The position numbers were made by a program, and so were the translations under genes. Shown one piece after another: positions 43,894 through 55,250 of a DNA stretch of 64,000 nucleotides; position 1 is the first letter of the stretch; every line of letters begins with the position of its first letter. This DNA comes from Catenaria anguillulae PL171 (Eukaryota; Blastocladiomycota; Blastocladiomycetes; Blastocladiales; Catenariaceae), in the NCBI GenBank assembly GCA_002102555.1, contig MCFL01000015.1, forward strand, positions 468,521-532,520, written 5' to 3'. Under the pieces are notes generated by a model. That model was not told the DNA's origin, did no database searches, and saw only the letters and a list, made by a program, of their open reading frames with translations.

Positions 43894-46159
43894 GATTGGT
43901 GCGAGCGATGGGGTGGTGAGCAGCGAGTGGGAATGCAATGGCGAGAATGGAAGCGGATGGAACTAAGCGAGCGGTGAAGAGAGGAGGGGATGATAGGTGC
44001 TTTGTGCTGGGGCCACCGGCCGAGAAGAGAAGAGCGAGAAGAGTGAGAAACAAACCTGGTCCAGATTCAAAATGTGCTGCACCCTGCAGCGAATGCGATG
44101 TTGATGTTCAGATCACGAAGAAACTTTGTGCAGGCACAAGTGAAACAACGGAGCAGTGTCCGCGGCTGTTTTCGGGTCGGCGAGCTGAGACAGTGGTGTG
44201 AGGCGCCTCTCCTGCCAGACGTCGTTGCGTGACGAGTCAAAAGGCGCGTCGAGCTGGGCGAATCAGCCGCTATAGTTGGTAATGGTTGTGGGAACCGGAC
44301 GGGCAGGTGCTGTAATGTGACCACGACACACAGCGGGACCGGGTGGGAGATGGCGGGTCAGCAGCCGGTTATGTACTGTGATGGGAGATCAGCAACTTTG
44401 AGGGGCGTCTGGGTCTGCGTGGCAAAATGACGCCAGGTCAAGAATCAAGAAGCACGGTCGGGTCGAATGGAGCCGCAGACCGACTGGAATGGTGTCAGCA
44501 AGTGGTGGTGGGCGATGCGTTGAGACACGAGGATGAAATGCCCATGTGGTGGATGGGCTGTCGTGTGTGCCTGCCCACGAGTGAACGAGCGTTGGCGGCC
44601 GTTACGACGAATCGGTGGAATCAAAGATGGACGCAACCGCGGGTCGATGATGCGCAAGCGACTTGAGTGGCCAAGAACGAGCAGAGCAGCGGCCGAGCAC
44701 AGGGTCTGGAACCAAATTTGAAAGAATGAGTGCGAACCCACCTGATGTCAAGCAGGCACCCAACACGGCAGCCAAGGATTGGAAAGATCGATGCCTAAAC
44801 AGAAAGAGAAAACAACCAAAAGAATGACGAAAAATTAACACGACTTTGAGCACTTTGAGCGTGGCCAATCTCATTTTCATTGCGCTGCCCTTGTGTTGGT
44901 CCACGAAACCGTTCATGCCACCCCTCACCCCCACACGCCCCGGATGGCTGGCTGCCGCACCGCCCTTGTCTCCGCACACATGCTCGACAAGTCATCAGAC
45001 CTTGCGGTCATGGCCCCACTTGGTTCGGCGCGACACAAGCAAACCCCCAAGGTGAAATGCCGAGACACAATGGCGAGCGGCACCAAGAACTGTGTGATTG
45101 TTGTTTACGTACTTGAAAAAATCCTCTTATAATTGAGCTTGGTGAAGCGAGAGCGAATGCTTCTACAATCGTGTCCTGGCGGGCGACGTCGTGGACCGTG
45201 GGCGATGTGATCGTGGCAAAGAGAACGTGAACGGGGAATTGGGCAGGGATCTGCTCGGTGTACAGATGGATATGTAGCGAAGATGTGCGATCGTGCTGTA
45301 GTGTCGAGTGGTGGGCGATTGATGGACGTAAGTTGGTTTACAAGCTCGCCGGGTCACTGGAGAGCAGCCCGTATCGCTGAGCCGCGTGAGACTCGAGAGA
45401 CGCAAGTGAGGGCATCAACTCGTTTTGTATTTGACTCAACCTGTCCCGACTGTCCGCCGCGCCGGATGTCCAGGATATCCAAACCTGACTGTGGCGGTGG
45501 TGTTGTCCAGAATCAGAGAATCGACAACGATCGCGTCGAAGCGACAAGCACGCCCACGTTGTGTTGCAACCCACACCCCTTTGCATGCGCAACCAACGCG
45601 GCCAGTCGCTTTGCCGTCCGTCCTTGAATGGATGCAACGCTACATACATGCCGCCGCATTGATCACAGGATCCCGCCCTGCTGGATATTATACGTGGATA
45701 TGCTATGTAAATACGAGTCTACCCGTGCCAATTGCAAGCAGCAGGGAAATGGCGCTGGTGCGAGACATCAGGGGTTCCCCTGTAGACATGCAACGCCGTA
45801 CTCTCTTCCGCAACTCTTGAGCGGTAAATCGGCCACCCAGAACTTCCAAGCTGCTGTGCATCTGTTGTCATCAGCTTGAGAGAAGATCATTCGAAACCAT
45901 TTCTATGGTAGCGATTTGCCATTCTAGGCAGGTGGGTCGGACCGGGTAAGATCGGGCACCCGTTGTTTTTTGCTTTGTTTTTCGTCGGGCTAATGAACCA
46001 TGGAGTCTGGTCGATATGACATAGCGCGCAACCTCGAAATGCGAAATCGGCAGAATGCACTGATGATTAGATACAATATTCCTCATTTCACACAAACCCA
46101 GGATGAAGAAACATGAAGGTGAATGAAAACAAACTACATATGACGAAAACGACACTTCT
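43894..46159. other. 2.2-kb region with one unresolved coding-like stretch
   Basis: 43894-44430 and 45650-46159 show nothing recognisable. Between them, on the minus strand, several frames read like protein (listed separately). No known domain was found. Confidence 0.35.
44445..45649 (-). CDS. Coding-like minus-strand region, gene model unresolved
   Basis: From 5' to 3' on the minus strand: a frame ending near 45340 has SQIQNELMPSLASLESHAAQ, then a stop. The same frame continues with LHIHLYTEQIPAQFPVHVLF, TVHDVARQDTIVEAFALAS and PSSIIRGFFQ, followed by a good GTACGT donor near 45110. Later frames near 44900 read MKMRLATLKVLK, and near 44700 SAAALLVLGHSSRLRIIDP. These pieces have a coding-like look, but no splice pattern joins the first two, and I do not recognise a family. 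It could be a real multi-exon gene, or a decayed one. Treat as a candidate only. Confidence 0.3.
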
Positions 46160-47803
46160 TCAAATGTGAATGGCCTTCTTGTTACCATAGGCCGCCATGC
46201 ACGCCTCCTTGAAAGCCTCGGACAGGGTTGGATGTGCGTGGCACGTCCGGGCAACATCCTCGGAACTGGCGCCATACTCAATGGCCAACGTGGCCTCGCC
46301 AATCATCTCGCCAGCGTTGGGGCCAATGATGTGCACGCCCAACATGCGATCCGTCTTCTTGTCCGAGATAATCTTGACCAAGCCCGAAGTATCGCCGTTG
46401 GCCTTTGCACGCGAGTTGGCCAAGAACGGGAAGGTGCCGACATTGTACTCGATGCCCTTTTCCTTGACCTGCTCCTCGGTCAAACCGACCCAGGCAACCT
46501 CGGGATACGTGTAAATGACGGACGGAATGGCGTCGTAGTTGACGTGGCCGGCGCCGTTGATGATGTTCTCCACAGCAGCAATGCCCTCCTCCTCGGCCTT
46601 GTGTGCAAGCATGGGCCCAGCAACAACGTCGCCAATGGCCCACACGTTGGACACGGCCGTGCGCAAGTGTGCATCGATCGGGATGCGGCCGCGGTTGTCG
46701 GTTTGCAAGCCAATGTTTTCAAGACCCAAGTTGTCCGTGTACGGCTTGCGGCCAATCGAAACGAGCACAGTTTCGGCCTCGAGCACTTGGGTCTTGCCCG
46801 TCTTGACGTCCTCGACCTCGACCTTGACCTCGTTGCCGTCCACCTTGGTCGACAGCACCTTGGTGTTGAGCATAAACTCGAGCCCTTGCTTCTTGAGCGT
46901 CTTGTGGAACTCCTTGGCCATTTGCGCATCCATGCCGGCGCCAATGGCGCCTTGGAACTCGACCACCGTCACCTTTGCGCCAAGGCGCGACCAAACGGAT
47001 CCCAACTCGAGGCCAATCACACCGGCGCCAATGACAATGAGGTGGTTGGGCACCTTGGAAAGCGAGAGTGCGCCCGTCGACGAGACAATCTTGTCCTCGT
47101 CAATGGGAATGTTGGGGAACGAGGCGGGTTCCGAGCCCGTGGCAACAATAACGTGCTTTGTCTTGATGACCGAGGTGGAGCCGTCGGCGGCCGTCACTTC
47201 GACTTCGGTCGGAGACAGCATGCGGCCGTGGCCCTTGGCGTAAGTGACCTTGTTCTTCTTGAAGAGCATTTCAATGCCGCCCGTGAGCGACTTGACAATC
47301 TTGTTCTTGTTGTCCATCATCTTGTCGAGGTTGAGGGACACAGAGGGGACTAAAGCCAACAGGACGCCTAATGTCAATTCCCAGTAAACTGAAAAAAAAG
47401 AGGGGACGATAAGAGAGCAGCACATACCATCAATACCCCGCTCCTTGAAATCATGCTGAGCCTGGTGCAACATGTGCGAGTTGTTGAGGAGCGCCTTGGA
47501 GGGGATGCACCCGACATTGAGGCACGTGCCGCCAAGGGACCCGCGCTTCTCGACACACGCGGCCTTGAGACCCAATTGGGCAGCCTTGATGGCGGCAACG
47601 TAGCCGCCGGGTCCACCGCCAATCACGACCACATCGTGCTCCTCGCCCGAAGCGGCCGTGGCGAGAGAGCGGGGCGGCGGCAGAGTACATGAAAAAGCGC
47701 GGCGAGGCGACCGAGGGGCGGATCTGCAGGAAATCAAAGAGTGGACCTCGTTTAGGATCCCGTGATGTATGTTGATGGCCGGAATGAATGGCCGGAGTGG
47801 CAT
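46160..47803 (-). CDS. LPD1: Dihydrolipoamide dehydrogenase (E3), mitochondrial
   Basis: Exons 47803-47428 and 47349-46160 give 521 aa (human DLD is 509). The 78-nt intron is stop-free in frame, so naive translation shows an insert in the protein. An Arg/Ser-rich presequence precedes [20 protein letters not shown] (FAD). The redox disulfide is in [13 protein letters not shown]. The NAD fold has [15 protein letters not shown], then [20 protein letters not shown] and the C-terminal [10 protein letters not shown] with the catalytic His-Glu pair. E3 reoxidises dihydrolipoamide in pyruvate, 2-oxoglutarate and branched-chain dehydrogenases and in the glycine cleavage system. An upstream ATG (MLRTALSSA at 47831) does not join in frame by any splice I could find. 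Confidence 0.95.
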   Translation of the reverse strand: MPLRPFIPAINIHHGILNEVHSLISCRSAPRSPRRAFSCTLPPPRSLATAASGEEHDVVVIGGGPGGYVAAIKAAQLGLKAACVEKRGSLGGTCLNVGCIPSKALLNNSHMLHQAQHDFKERGIDGMCCSLIVPSFFSVYWELTLGVLLALVPSVSLNLDKMMDNKNKIVKSLTGGIEMLFKKNKVTYAKGHGRMLSPTEVEVTAADGSTSVIKTKHVIVATGSEPASFPNIPIDEDKIVSSTGALSLSKVPNHLIVIGAGVIGLELGSVWSRLGAKVTVVEFQGAIGAGMDAQMAKEFHKTLKKQGLEFMLNTKVLSTKVDGNEVKVEVEDVKTGKTQVLEAETVLVSIGRKPYTDNLGLENIGLQTDNRGRIPIDAHLRTAVSNVWAIGDVVAGPMLAHKAEEEGIAAVENIINGAGHVNYDAIPSVIYTYPEVAWVGLTEEQVKEKGIEYNVGTFPFLANSRAKANGDTSGLVKIISDKKTDRMLGVHIIGPNAGEMIGEATLAIEYGASSEDVARTCHAHPTLSEAFKEACMAAYGNKKAIHI

Positions 47804-48263
47804 ACCGCGGACGAGAGTGCGGTGCGGAGCATGGTGGTGATGAAGACGGATTCCGGATATGGATCGATGGCGCTGGCGGTCAAGGAGCAGAGCAGTGAGG
47901 GCTCAATCAGAATGCATTCGCTAAAGGTCTGTGGGAGTGGATCGATACCATGAACGATGGAGCGTCGGTCGAGGAGCGTCGGGCGAGTGCGGGTGCAGCA
48001 GCATCCCCACCCCCACCCCCACCGGCTGCTTCCTCGCGGCTGACTGACGATATGATATCGACTCTGGCCGATCGCAATGGCCCGCCGATCTGCTCTCCAG
48101 GTCCCCCCACCACTCAACACCAGGCACGTGACTGGACAATGATAATGATCATGAATCTGTACTTTCTTTGATCGATGTATGAAGCGCTGCTAGTCTGGCT
48201 CACGGACTGTGTGCAATCGCCTCAAGTCGCCCTCTCCAGCCAACCCCCAGTTCGCCCAAAGCC
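47804..48263. other. Divergent promoter region
   Basis: Lies between the DLD gene (minus) and the bL32m gene (plus), both mitochondrial. No gene or clear TATA box is seen, as is common for housekeeping promoters. Confidence 0.4.
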
Positions 48264-48668
48264 ATGTCTGCAACGACCCTCGTCTCTTCCCTCTGGACCT
48301 CCCTGTCCACATTGACCTGGCGGTCCGCCGCCTCCCTGGCATCGTCCTCGCCATCCGCCGCCGCCGCCGTCGTCTCCCGGCCAGCACTCTTCTCTGGCGC
48401 ATCCTCCGCCGCCAGCCGCATCATCCTCCCCGCCATCCTCACCGACCTGCTGCCGGGCTTTCTCATGGCCGTGCCAAAGTCCCGCACCACACATGGCAAG
48501 AAGCGCATGCGCATGTCCAACAAGGGACTCAAGAACCGCGAAGACATTGTCCCCTGCCCCGTGTGCCACGGGCCTAAGCTGTTGCATCATGTGTGTCCGG
48601 GGTGTTTGGCAAAGTTGGAGCGCAAGCGGCCAGAAGTGTTGAGCAAGAAGCCTGTTGAAAGCAGTTGA
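48264..48668 (+). CDS. MRPL32: Mitochondrial ribosomal protein bL32m
   Basis: Single exon, 134 aa. A long Ser/Ala-rich presequence (residues 1-66) is followed by the mature start AVPKSRTTHGKKRMRMSN, the conserved bL32 N-terminus. A zinc ribbon with two CxxC pairs follows (CPVCHGPKLLHHVCPGC). In yeast and mammals the presequence is removed by the m-AAA protease as a checkpoint of mitoribosome assembly. The ATG at 48264 is the first in frame. Confidence 0.9.
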   Translation: MSATTLVSSLWTSLSTLTWRSAASLASSSPSAAAAVVSRPALFSGASSAASRIILPAILTDLLPGFLMAVPKSRTTHGKKRMRMSNKGLKNREDIVPCPVCHGPKLLHHVCPGCLAKLERKRPEVLSKKPVESS

Positions 48669-49291
48669 GGGAGGTTCAAGGCGACGGCAGAGGCTGTCCT
48701 CATTTCCGTTAGCGTTTAGCATGCATTCGTTTACACAGTTATTCCTCCTCACCTCCAAGCACCAACCCACGACACAATTGATATACTACTTCCTGACCTC
48801 CATTCACTCATGGTCCTGATCCGTCGCATTTCGCCGAAGCAGCAGTAGACAGATTGATTCTGGGCATTTGCAGTAGCCAATGATGCCCGCTCCTACTCTG
48901 TCGCTCGGCTCTGGTCGGTCGGATTCCCAGCAGTCCGTGCCCGACCGTTTGGTCATCACCCACGATTCCTTGCTTGCGTTGATGCCTCGGGTCATTCATT
49001 GCTGCATTAGGCATGGGGGCCATTATCCTTATGGCAATGCGTCACAGGCGATAAGTAATACGGCAGCTGGTCACGGCCAGGGAGCTCCGCCCCGTTTTGG
49101 GCGCTCTCAGTTTGTGTGTTTCAAGTCACTCCAAATCACAATCCAGTCACTCGTGGAGGACCGAGCCATTGCATTCAAAAGGCAAGCGGATCCCCGGCAC
49201 CTTCCGGCCTCGCAAATGTCACCATTGCACTATGCACCGACACAGTACACATGGACCAATGCGTAAGACGTAGACGATAGGTTGGACGACT
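48669..49291. other. Intergenic region with a 128-codon open frame
   Basis: A plus-strand open frame at 48880-49266 starts with ATG ATG but has no domain, no homologue I recognise and no partner exon. It may be chance or a small protein. The promoter of the cysteine-rich gene at 49292 must lie at the right end. Confidence 0.35.
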
Positions 49292-50913
49292 ATGACCAGA
49301 TCAGAGCTCCAAAAAGCACGGCACTCGCCCAGTCGAGGATGGTCAACGACGCCCCCAACCGCCTACATTATCCTTGCCTGCATCTTTGGGCTTTCCTTGA
49401 TTCCGGCCGTGCTCTCCCAAGGGCGGTGCTCGGCAGATGGCGACTGTCCATCGACATTCTTCAGTACGTCGACCTGTGTTCCTGTCTCGCACAAGACTCT
49501 CAGTTACTCGGCCAACTCTGATCACTGCCAATGCAAACACCAGTCCCGCAAGTGTGCGAAGGTGGGCGGTGCATGCCAAAGACTTGCAGCGGCCATCTAA
49601 AGTGCCAAGATTTTGATCCAAACACATACTGCCCGACCTGGGGCGGCGGCGGGCGTTGTGCGCCACGATTGGGCGAGGGTGCTTCATGCAGTTGGTCGCC
49701 ATCGTTGGGCCAGGAACAGCCGTGCCGTGCAGGACTCGAGTGTACGGGCTTTGGATCCAAGACTTGCACACGGTCGGGTGGTGGCGGGGGAGGAGGCGAT
49801 GGAGGAGGTGGGCGTCCGCCGCAGCCGCCACCACGTCCGCCACCGTCGGGTGGATCGGGGTCGGGCAACAACGATGACGATAACGGTGGCGGCGGATCAA
49901 GTACCACCAGCTCGCAATCCACCTCTACTTCATCTGCCACACGTACCTCGACCTCGTCAAGTACTGCAACCCGCACCTCAACATCATCGACCACTCCGAC
50001 TGCGACCGATCCGTCTGACAGCACTACCACACGCTCCTCTTCGTCGTGGTCAAGCAGATCAGGCTCGCCGTTTGGCGCCTTTTTCCTCGTCTGGTTGCTC
50101 GTTGCTTGCACCATCATTGGGTCGGCTCTGTACCAGTGCATCTCGCGCAGGAACTACGCACCAAGTCCTCCGCGGCCACTGACCGCACCCGCACCGTATG
50201 CGACCGCGGGACCCACACCACCGCGGCCACCCGCTGTTGCAAGTCCCGTGTCACCTTCGGCATCAGCGCCAGCAGCCGCGTCTGTACCTGCGATGCCTCC
50301 GCCACGGCCCGTTTCGCAGCCGGAACCGAGCGCGCCAACACCCCCGCCCGCTCGGCCGTACGGATCGCCCATTGAGGAGCACGTGGATTATGTGGAAGTT
50401 GGACCAACCACTTATGAGTGCGAGCAGCCAGCACAACAACCCGTGTACCCGCCGCAACCGGCAGCTGCCGGATACTATGCTTCAACGCCCATGTACCACA
50501 TTCCACCTGCGGCCGCGCCTGTTTCGGGCAGTATGTATCCCCCGCCGCCATCGGCTCCCACACCAGTGTATCCGCCGCCCGCTGCATCAGTCATGTACGC
50601 GTCAGGCGAATCGACAGCGTACCCGCCGACCTATGCCACCTCGCCGCCAATGTATCCAATGGCCATGCCTACACCGAACCCCGGTTACACGCTCGCCATG
50701 CCCGAGCCCGTGCGTAACAGTACCTTGCAGCGGCCAATGTCGGCGACAAATGTGACAGTGCGGCCTCATCCTGCGCCTGCAAGTGTGCATTTGGGATCGG
50801 CAGATGCCGATGGGGTTGGACAAGGGCACGTTGGACAAGGTGGGATTCAAGTTCAAGGTGGGCCGGGCGATGAAGAGTTGGTGTTGCCCGGAGGTGCTGT
50901 TGGTGGAAGGTAA
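49292..50913 (+). CDS. Cysteine-rich single-pass membrane protein, family member 3
   Basis: Exons 49292-49463 and 49544-50913 (80-nt intron, phase 1) give 513 aa. A signal-anchor-like segment (AYIILACIFGLSLIPAVLSQ) precedes the ectodomain. The ectodomain has CSADGDC, CEGGRCMPKTCSG, YCPTWGGGGRC and SLGQEQPC, with 14 or so cysteines. A long Gly/Pro then Ser/Thr-rich stalk, likely O-glycosylated, leads to the membrane segment (FGAFFLVWLLVACTIIGSAL). The tail is Pro/Ala/Tyr-rich. It carries IEEHVDYVEVGPTTYE and ends in GPGDEELVLPGGAVGGR. The ectodomain is very close to that of the gene at 52569-53559, and the end motif matches those at 1954 and 3073. Type I membrane topology is clear. A role in sensing, adhesion or host contact is inference. 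Confidence 0.8.
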
Positions 50914-51123
50914 TGATTGGATCATGTTTTTGCGTTTTCTTTGATAGAATGAACATAGAGGACTGCTTTCCAGTTTCCGCTCACAAGCGAGACAGGTGCA
51001 CCCAACTTGAAGTACTCCTTTCCAGCTGAATCATATAAATATATATTGAATAAATTCCCAAAATCTTTGGCAACTGCCCCAGTCACACGCCATCAAGATC
51101 ACAACCCGCTCACTCTCACCGAC

Positions 51124-51819
51124 TTACAATTCGCCCAACAACCTTCCGACCGGTCTCGTTTGCTGGGCTTGCCCTTCCCTTCTTGGAACTCTGGCTTGAC
51201 TTCCGAACGCGCTAACGGCTGACATGCCCGGTCCAGTTCCCACCACGGCCGCCGGTGCCACCCCATGATGCCTGCCCGTGCCTCTGCCTGGACCACCCAT
51301 GACGTTGTCTGCCACTGCCGGCCGCCTCGTGTATCGCAAGTACGCGTCGCCTGGATGAATCTGGGGCGAGCATCCTTTACATGTTCGGCAGGCAACAATG
51401 ATGCCGACGAGAATCACACCTAGCATGAAGAGTGCAAGGATGTAGGGCTTGTCGATTGGATCCCATTCGCCGCGCGTGATGGCGGCGGCGGGAGTAACTG
51501 GGGTAGTCGTGATCTCGCATTTGGACGTGGACAGGATCGAAAAGAGCGAGCCAGCGGCTTGGACATCGGCAGAGGCGTCGGGTATTGTTGGAATGGATGA
51601 ACTGAGTGGGGTGGTGGATGAGGCTGCGTCATACGTCGATGTTGTGGTGGTGGTTGTGAGCGCGACAGGTGCTGCAATTGCGAATGTGATTTGGCACGCG
51701 TTGAGCAAGAGCCAAACGGCGATGTGATGGTGTCGGCTGGTGACGGGAATGTGAGACATCATATTGTGCGAGACGTGAGGTATTATAGTGAAGTAGGGTC
51801 TGCTCAATTGCTGATGCAT
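51124..51819 (-). CDS. Ser/Thr-rich type I membrane protein
   Basis: Single exon, up to 231 aa from ATG 51819, or 212 from ATG 51762, which places the hydrophobic leader IAVWLLLNACQITFAIAAPV nearer the N-terminus. An extracellular stretch of Thr and Ser repeats with a single Cys follows. Next is a membrane segment (YILALFMLGVILVGIIVAC) with CRTCKGC just inside, a possible palmitoylation site. The short Gly/Pro/Arg-rich tail has no VEYV motif. It sits between two members of the cysteine-rich family but lacks their ectodomain. An out-of-frame ATG at 51823 overlaps the start. Possibly a wall-stress sensor by general layout. Confidence 0.6.
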   Translation of the reverse strand: MHQQLSRPYFTIIPHVSHNMMSHIPVTSRHHHIAVWLLLNACQITFAIAAPVALTTTTTTSTYDAASSTTPLSSSIPTIPDASADVQAAGSLFSILSTSKCEITTTPVTPAAAITRGEWDPIDKPYILALFMLGVILVGIIVACRTCKGCSPQIHPGDAYLRYTRRPAVADNVMGGPGRGTGRHHGVAPAAVVGTGPGMSAVSAFGSQARVPRREGQAQQTRPVGRLLGEL

Positions 51820-51868
51820 TCATATTTATCGAAAAAGTGACTAGAATGTCGAATGGGCAGGTGCTGGT

Positions 51869-51875
51869 TTATATA
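51869..51875 (-). promoter_or_regulatory. TATA box of the Ser/Thr-rich membrane protein gene
   Basis: TATATAA on the minus strand, 50 nt upstream of ATG 51819 and 107 nt upstream of ATG 51762. The spacing suits either start. Confidence 0.5.
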
Positions 51876-52568
51876 CCTGCCAGCTCGATCGGAAGTGTGA
51901 GCTCGTACAGACGCTATGCCGACGCCCATAGCGCCGCGATGGCACGGCTGCATTCCAGGGCCATATTCCATGTTGTAATTTATCGCTTGTCGCCCACTTT
52001 TCCTTGCATCTGAGTCCTCAACGCGTCAGTGACAATGGCTATATTTGTCCCTCGCATCCTTGATGACAACCAAAAGCAGAAGATATACATTGTGTCATGG
52101 GCTGAGGCAAGCCGACAAGGACAAAGGAGCTGCGTGTACACGGTTGTATTTCCATGTATGCGGGATTGACGTGCTCGGTAATGGACGACCGAGTGCACTT
52201 GTAATCCGTTGTTGTTTTGTTAGACATTGGACGGATGGGGCTGCGCCGACTCACACCGCTTAGGCATGAAACTTGCAAATCGCACGGGAGAATGGCAAAC
52301 AAGCTTCCACATTGCCAATGCGAATGCGGGAGACGGGACAAATTGATGAAAGAGACTTTGTAGCGTGGGCGCGGACATGATGGAGTCACTGGCAACACCC
52401 ACAAGATGAGGCATCGCCAGACGCGAGTGGTGGATTTCCAAGACTCGCGCATTCTAATCGGTGTATGTATTGTAGGTAACATTCAAATTTCCGTTCGACA
52501 ACGCTTCCGCCCCACACTAGCGGTGTCTTCGTGCCTCTACTGCGACACCCATGACGGGATATTGCAGC
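51876..52568. other. Intergenic region, nothing recognised
   Basis: Open frames on both strands (for instance 52039-52482 minus) show no signal peptide, domain or cysteine pattern like the neighbours. Confidence 0.4.
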
Positions 52569-53559
52569 TCACCAGTTCCCACGCGACCGATCCATTCCAA
52601 CCGGCTCTTGCTGGGTCAACGGGTGCGGTTGCGGCATCGTGACAATCGGTACCTGGCGCGCTGTGGGCGTGAGCGACGACATGCGTGGATGGACGACTGG
52701 GCGAATCGGTTCCGCCGAAAATTCCACAATAGGCTGGCCCACAGTCACGTATTCGACATGTTCTTCAATCCGGGATCCGTACGGGCGACTGCTGTTGGAC
52801 GTTTCTGGGGCAGATGGTAAGACGGGAGCCGCCGCTGGTTTGGGAGCCGCGAGTGTGGGACATGGCGGTTGGTGAAAGCGGCGGTGTTGCCGATAGCGAG
52901 CGATCGCAAAGACCAAGAGGGCCGCAGAGCATGCCACGAGCACAAGAACCCATGGGAGTGGCAGCAAAAGGTGGACATCCGAGTCGGAATTGTTATCGAG
53001 CACAATTGGAGTTGGCGCCGCTGTTCGTGATGGAATCAGCTCGGTTTGGCTTGAAGTCGGTGGAAATGATGGAGCGGTCGTTGATGCAGTCGAAGTGGGC
53101 GATGGCGACGACGAGGTGGTCACGCCGGTTGCGTTTGGATCTTGTACACATGTCCCTTGGCCAAATCCAGAGCAAATGAATCCTGGCTGGCAAGGCTGTT
53201 CTTGCCCAAGACTTTGTGACCACGAGCACTGAGCTCCTGTACCAAGCCGCGGAATACACCGCCCGCCACCACCCCAGGTTGGGCAAAATGTGTCAGGGTT
53301 GAATCTCGAGCAAGGCGTAAGCCCTGAGCAGGAACTCGGCATGCAAACGCCTTGGTCGCAACTGAGCGAGTCAAACTGGGAAACATTTACATACGTGCTC
53401 GTATTGGTATTCACAGCAAAACGCATCAGATGAAATGTGGAAAGCAGAGCGTACGAATGATGGCGGCCCACAATCACTGCTTGTGCTGCAAGTTCTCCGC
53501 TGAGCAAAAGTGGTGGTGGGGACACTGACCAGGAGTGCAATGATCACGACAGATATCAT
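52569..53559 (-). CDS. Cysteine-rich single-pass membrane protein, family member 4
   Basis: Exons 53559-53455 and 53375-52569 (79-nt intron, phase 0) give 303 aa. A clear signal peptide (ISVVIIALLVSVPTTTFAQ) is followed by CSTSSDCG and, after splicing, DQGVCMPSSCSG. Then come FCPTWGGGGRCIPRLG, SLGQEQPCQPGF and FGQGTC, almost the same as the ectodomain of the gene at 49292. A short Ser/Thr stalk leads to the membrane segment (LLLPLPWVLVLVACSAALLV), then RYRQHRRF. The tail has PYGSRIEEHVEYVTVGQPI. It lacks the PGDxEL end of the other three members. It is the cleanest member for defining the family. Confidence 0.8.
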
Positions 53560-54461
53560 GTTTTACTTGCGAGGGGGAAAGATTGATTCAGGATTCAAAG
53601 AACTCGGAGCGAGAATGATGTTCAAAGGGCAAAAGATTATGCTATGTACATAGAGTGGGCGGAGAAGGGGCACTCATATACTTCTGTACTCGTTGATGGA
53701 GCGCAAACAAGCCCAAATCCGAGCACGTGGGGTAAATACTAAGTACCCCTGCCAGCACGCACGTATGGCATGATTTATGTGTACAATGAAATCGAGGCTG
53801 AAGGAGCATCAGTGCGAGGTGCTAGGCCACGGGTTGTGCGGTCAGATCTGGCAGCAACACCTGGGATCACCTGTTTCACACCCCTCGAAACGAGCTCGGT
53901 TGCCTGCGAAGCGATCCGCCAACCAATGCAACCAACCGATTTAATTTGTAGCGGCGATGAATTTCGGGAACTTGCTTTTTAACTTATTTCAGACAGATGC
54001 GCGGCGGCGCATGCCCAGTCGACCAGTCATGTCTCACTTGAGACGAACCAGTGCCCCTGATTACGCGTCTATTGACTGGTTTTGGCTCGGTTCAAGTCGT
54101 TTCCACATTTCCCACACCAAGCAACAGCGGTAAGGGTTCATAAATAGTGTACATGAAAAGCTCATTGTTGGATGGTTTTGCATGTCATTCCTCTGACGCA
54201 TTCAGCTGTTGTCCAAGTGATGGGTTGTGTATTCTCGAACTTGAGGAGTTCGTTTGTCTTGTAGATTCGAACTGATTTGGCGCTATGTAAAGATATGTTG
54301 CATTGGGGTATGATGACAGGATGTGACTGCCGTTGTCAACTTTTTCACAATTGTTACTGGAAACAGATGGGCACCGTGGATTCTGCTGTGTCCATGGAAG
54401 GGTAGAAACAACGAGAACCTGAGAATACTGATAGTAATGAGAAGCTCAAGAAACAATCCAT
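53560..54461. other. Intergenic region, AT-richer
   Basis: Contains the promoter of the cysteine-rich gene (a TATATG-like box on the minus strand near 53680) and otherwise nothing I recognise. Confidence 0.4.
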
Positions 54462-55168
54462 TCAACTATTGGCCGCGATCTTGGAAACTGCCTTGCCAAT
54501 CTTGAGGACGGCCCCTGCTCCCTCTTTGATCTGGGCTTTGGCCAGCTTCTTTTCATAGATGGCACAATCGTCCTGTTTTTCAGAGAGAAACGGGCAATGC
54601 ATACGGATGTCAGTAGAGTCTCACTACTCCATAATGATATGTATGAAGAAGTACCTCGCTGAGCTCAACAAAGCTGATGTGAAGTCGAACCATGCCAGCA
54701 TCCTGCATTCCGGCTTGACCGCCTTCGCGGTCGCGCATCAATTTCACCTCGCCGTTGAAAGCAACGCAACCCTTGCCAGCCAAGATGGGCGAAATGTCTA
54801 AAGTGCAAGACCCAATGAAATCATTGCTCATCAAGTCTTCATCCCAAGCGCTAATGGCTAATTTGCCAGTAATGAGTGCGTCGGCGTCCTCCTTGGTTTT
54901 CGCAAATTTAGGATGGACAAGCAAGTCGACAGTTTGGAACCAGGAGGGATTCAGGCCTCCGCGAGAGTGGGCTGTGGTCGACACGGTCATGTTGCCGAGC
55001 TTGAAGTTGAGGTACGGGTCCTGCTTACTAGACTTGTCGCAGTTGAAGAGGTTGCTGCCGCGGACTGCAAGGAGACATTGGGCGGGGTCAAACTCGTTGG
55101 CGGAGCCATGGACAGGATGAAGGAGCGTGATGCATACTGCAGTAGATTTTGAGGATTCCGATGGTCAT
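54462..55168 (-). CDS. Small C2-domain protein
   Basis: Exons 55168-55138, 55064-54655 and 54572-54462 give 183 aa with consistent phases. The joined start MTIGILKIYCIRGSNLFNCD continues SSKQDPYLNFKLG, then NPSWFQTVDLLV and AWDEDLMSNDFIGSCTLDI. These are C2 strands with the Asp residues of the Ca2+-binding loops (D in KQDPY, D in WDEDLMSND). A short Lys/Ala-rich helix (EKKLAKAQIKEG) ends the protein. There is no membrane segment or other domain. A likely role is calcium-dependent phospholipid binding. The first coding exon is only 31 nt. Confidence 0.8.
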
Positions 55169-55244
55169 TTTTGGTGCGCATTCATGGGTTTATGGATTCG
55201 TAGTGGGTAGGTTGACGGGGCCGGTTTGGAGCGGGGATGTGGGA

Positions 55245-55250
55245 TATATA
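55245..55250 (-). promoter_or_regulatory. TATA-like box of the C2 gene
   Basis: TATATA within TTATATATCCC on the minus strand, 77 nt upstream of the C2 start codon. Confidence 0.4.

Noticed and set aside
46166-47353. A 395-codon plus-strand open frame opposite the DLD gene
   Set aside because: The minus strand is an unmistakable dihydrolipoamide dehydrogenase. The plus frame is its shadow.
48880-49266. A 128-codon open frame upstream of the cysteine-rich gene at 49292
   Set aside because: No domain, no partner exon and no recognisable homologue. Kept only as a note in the gap entry.
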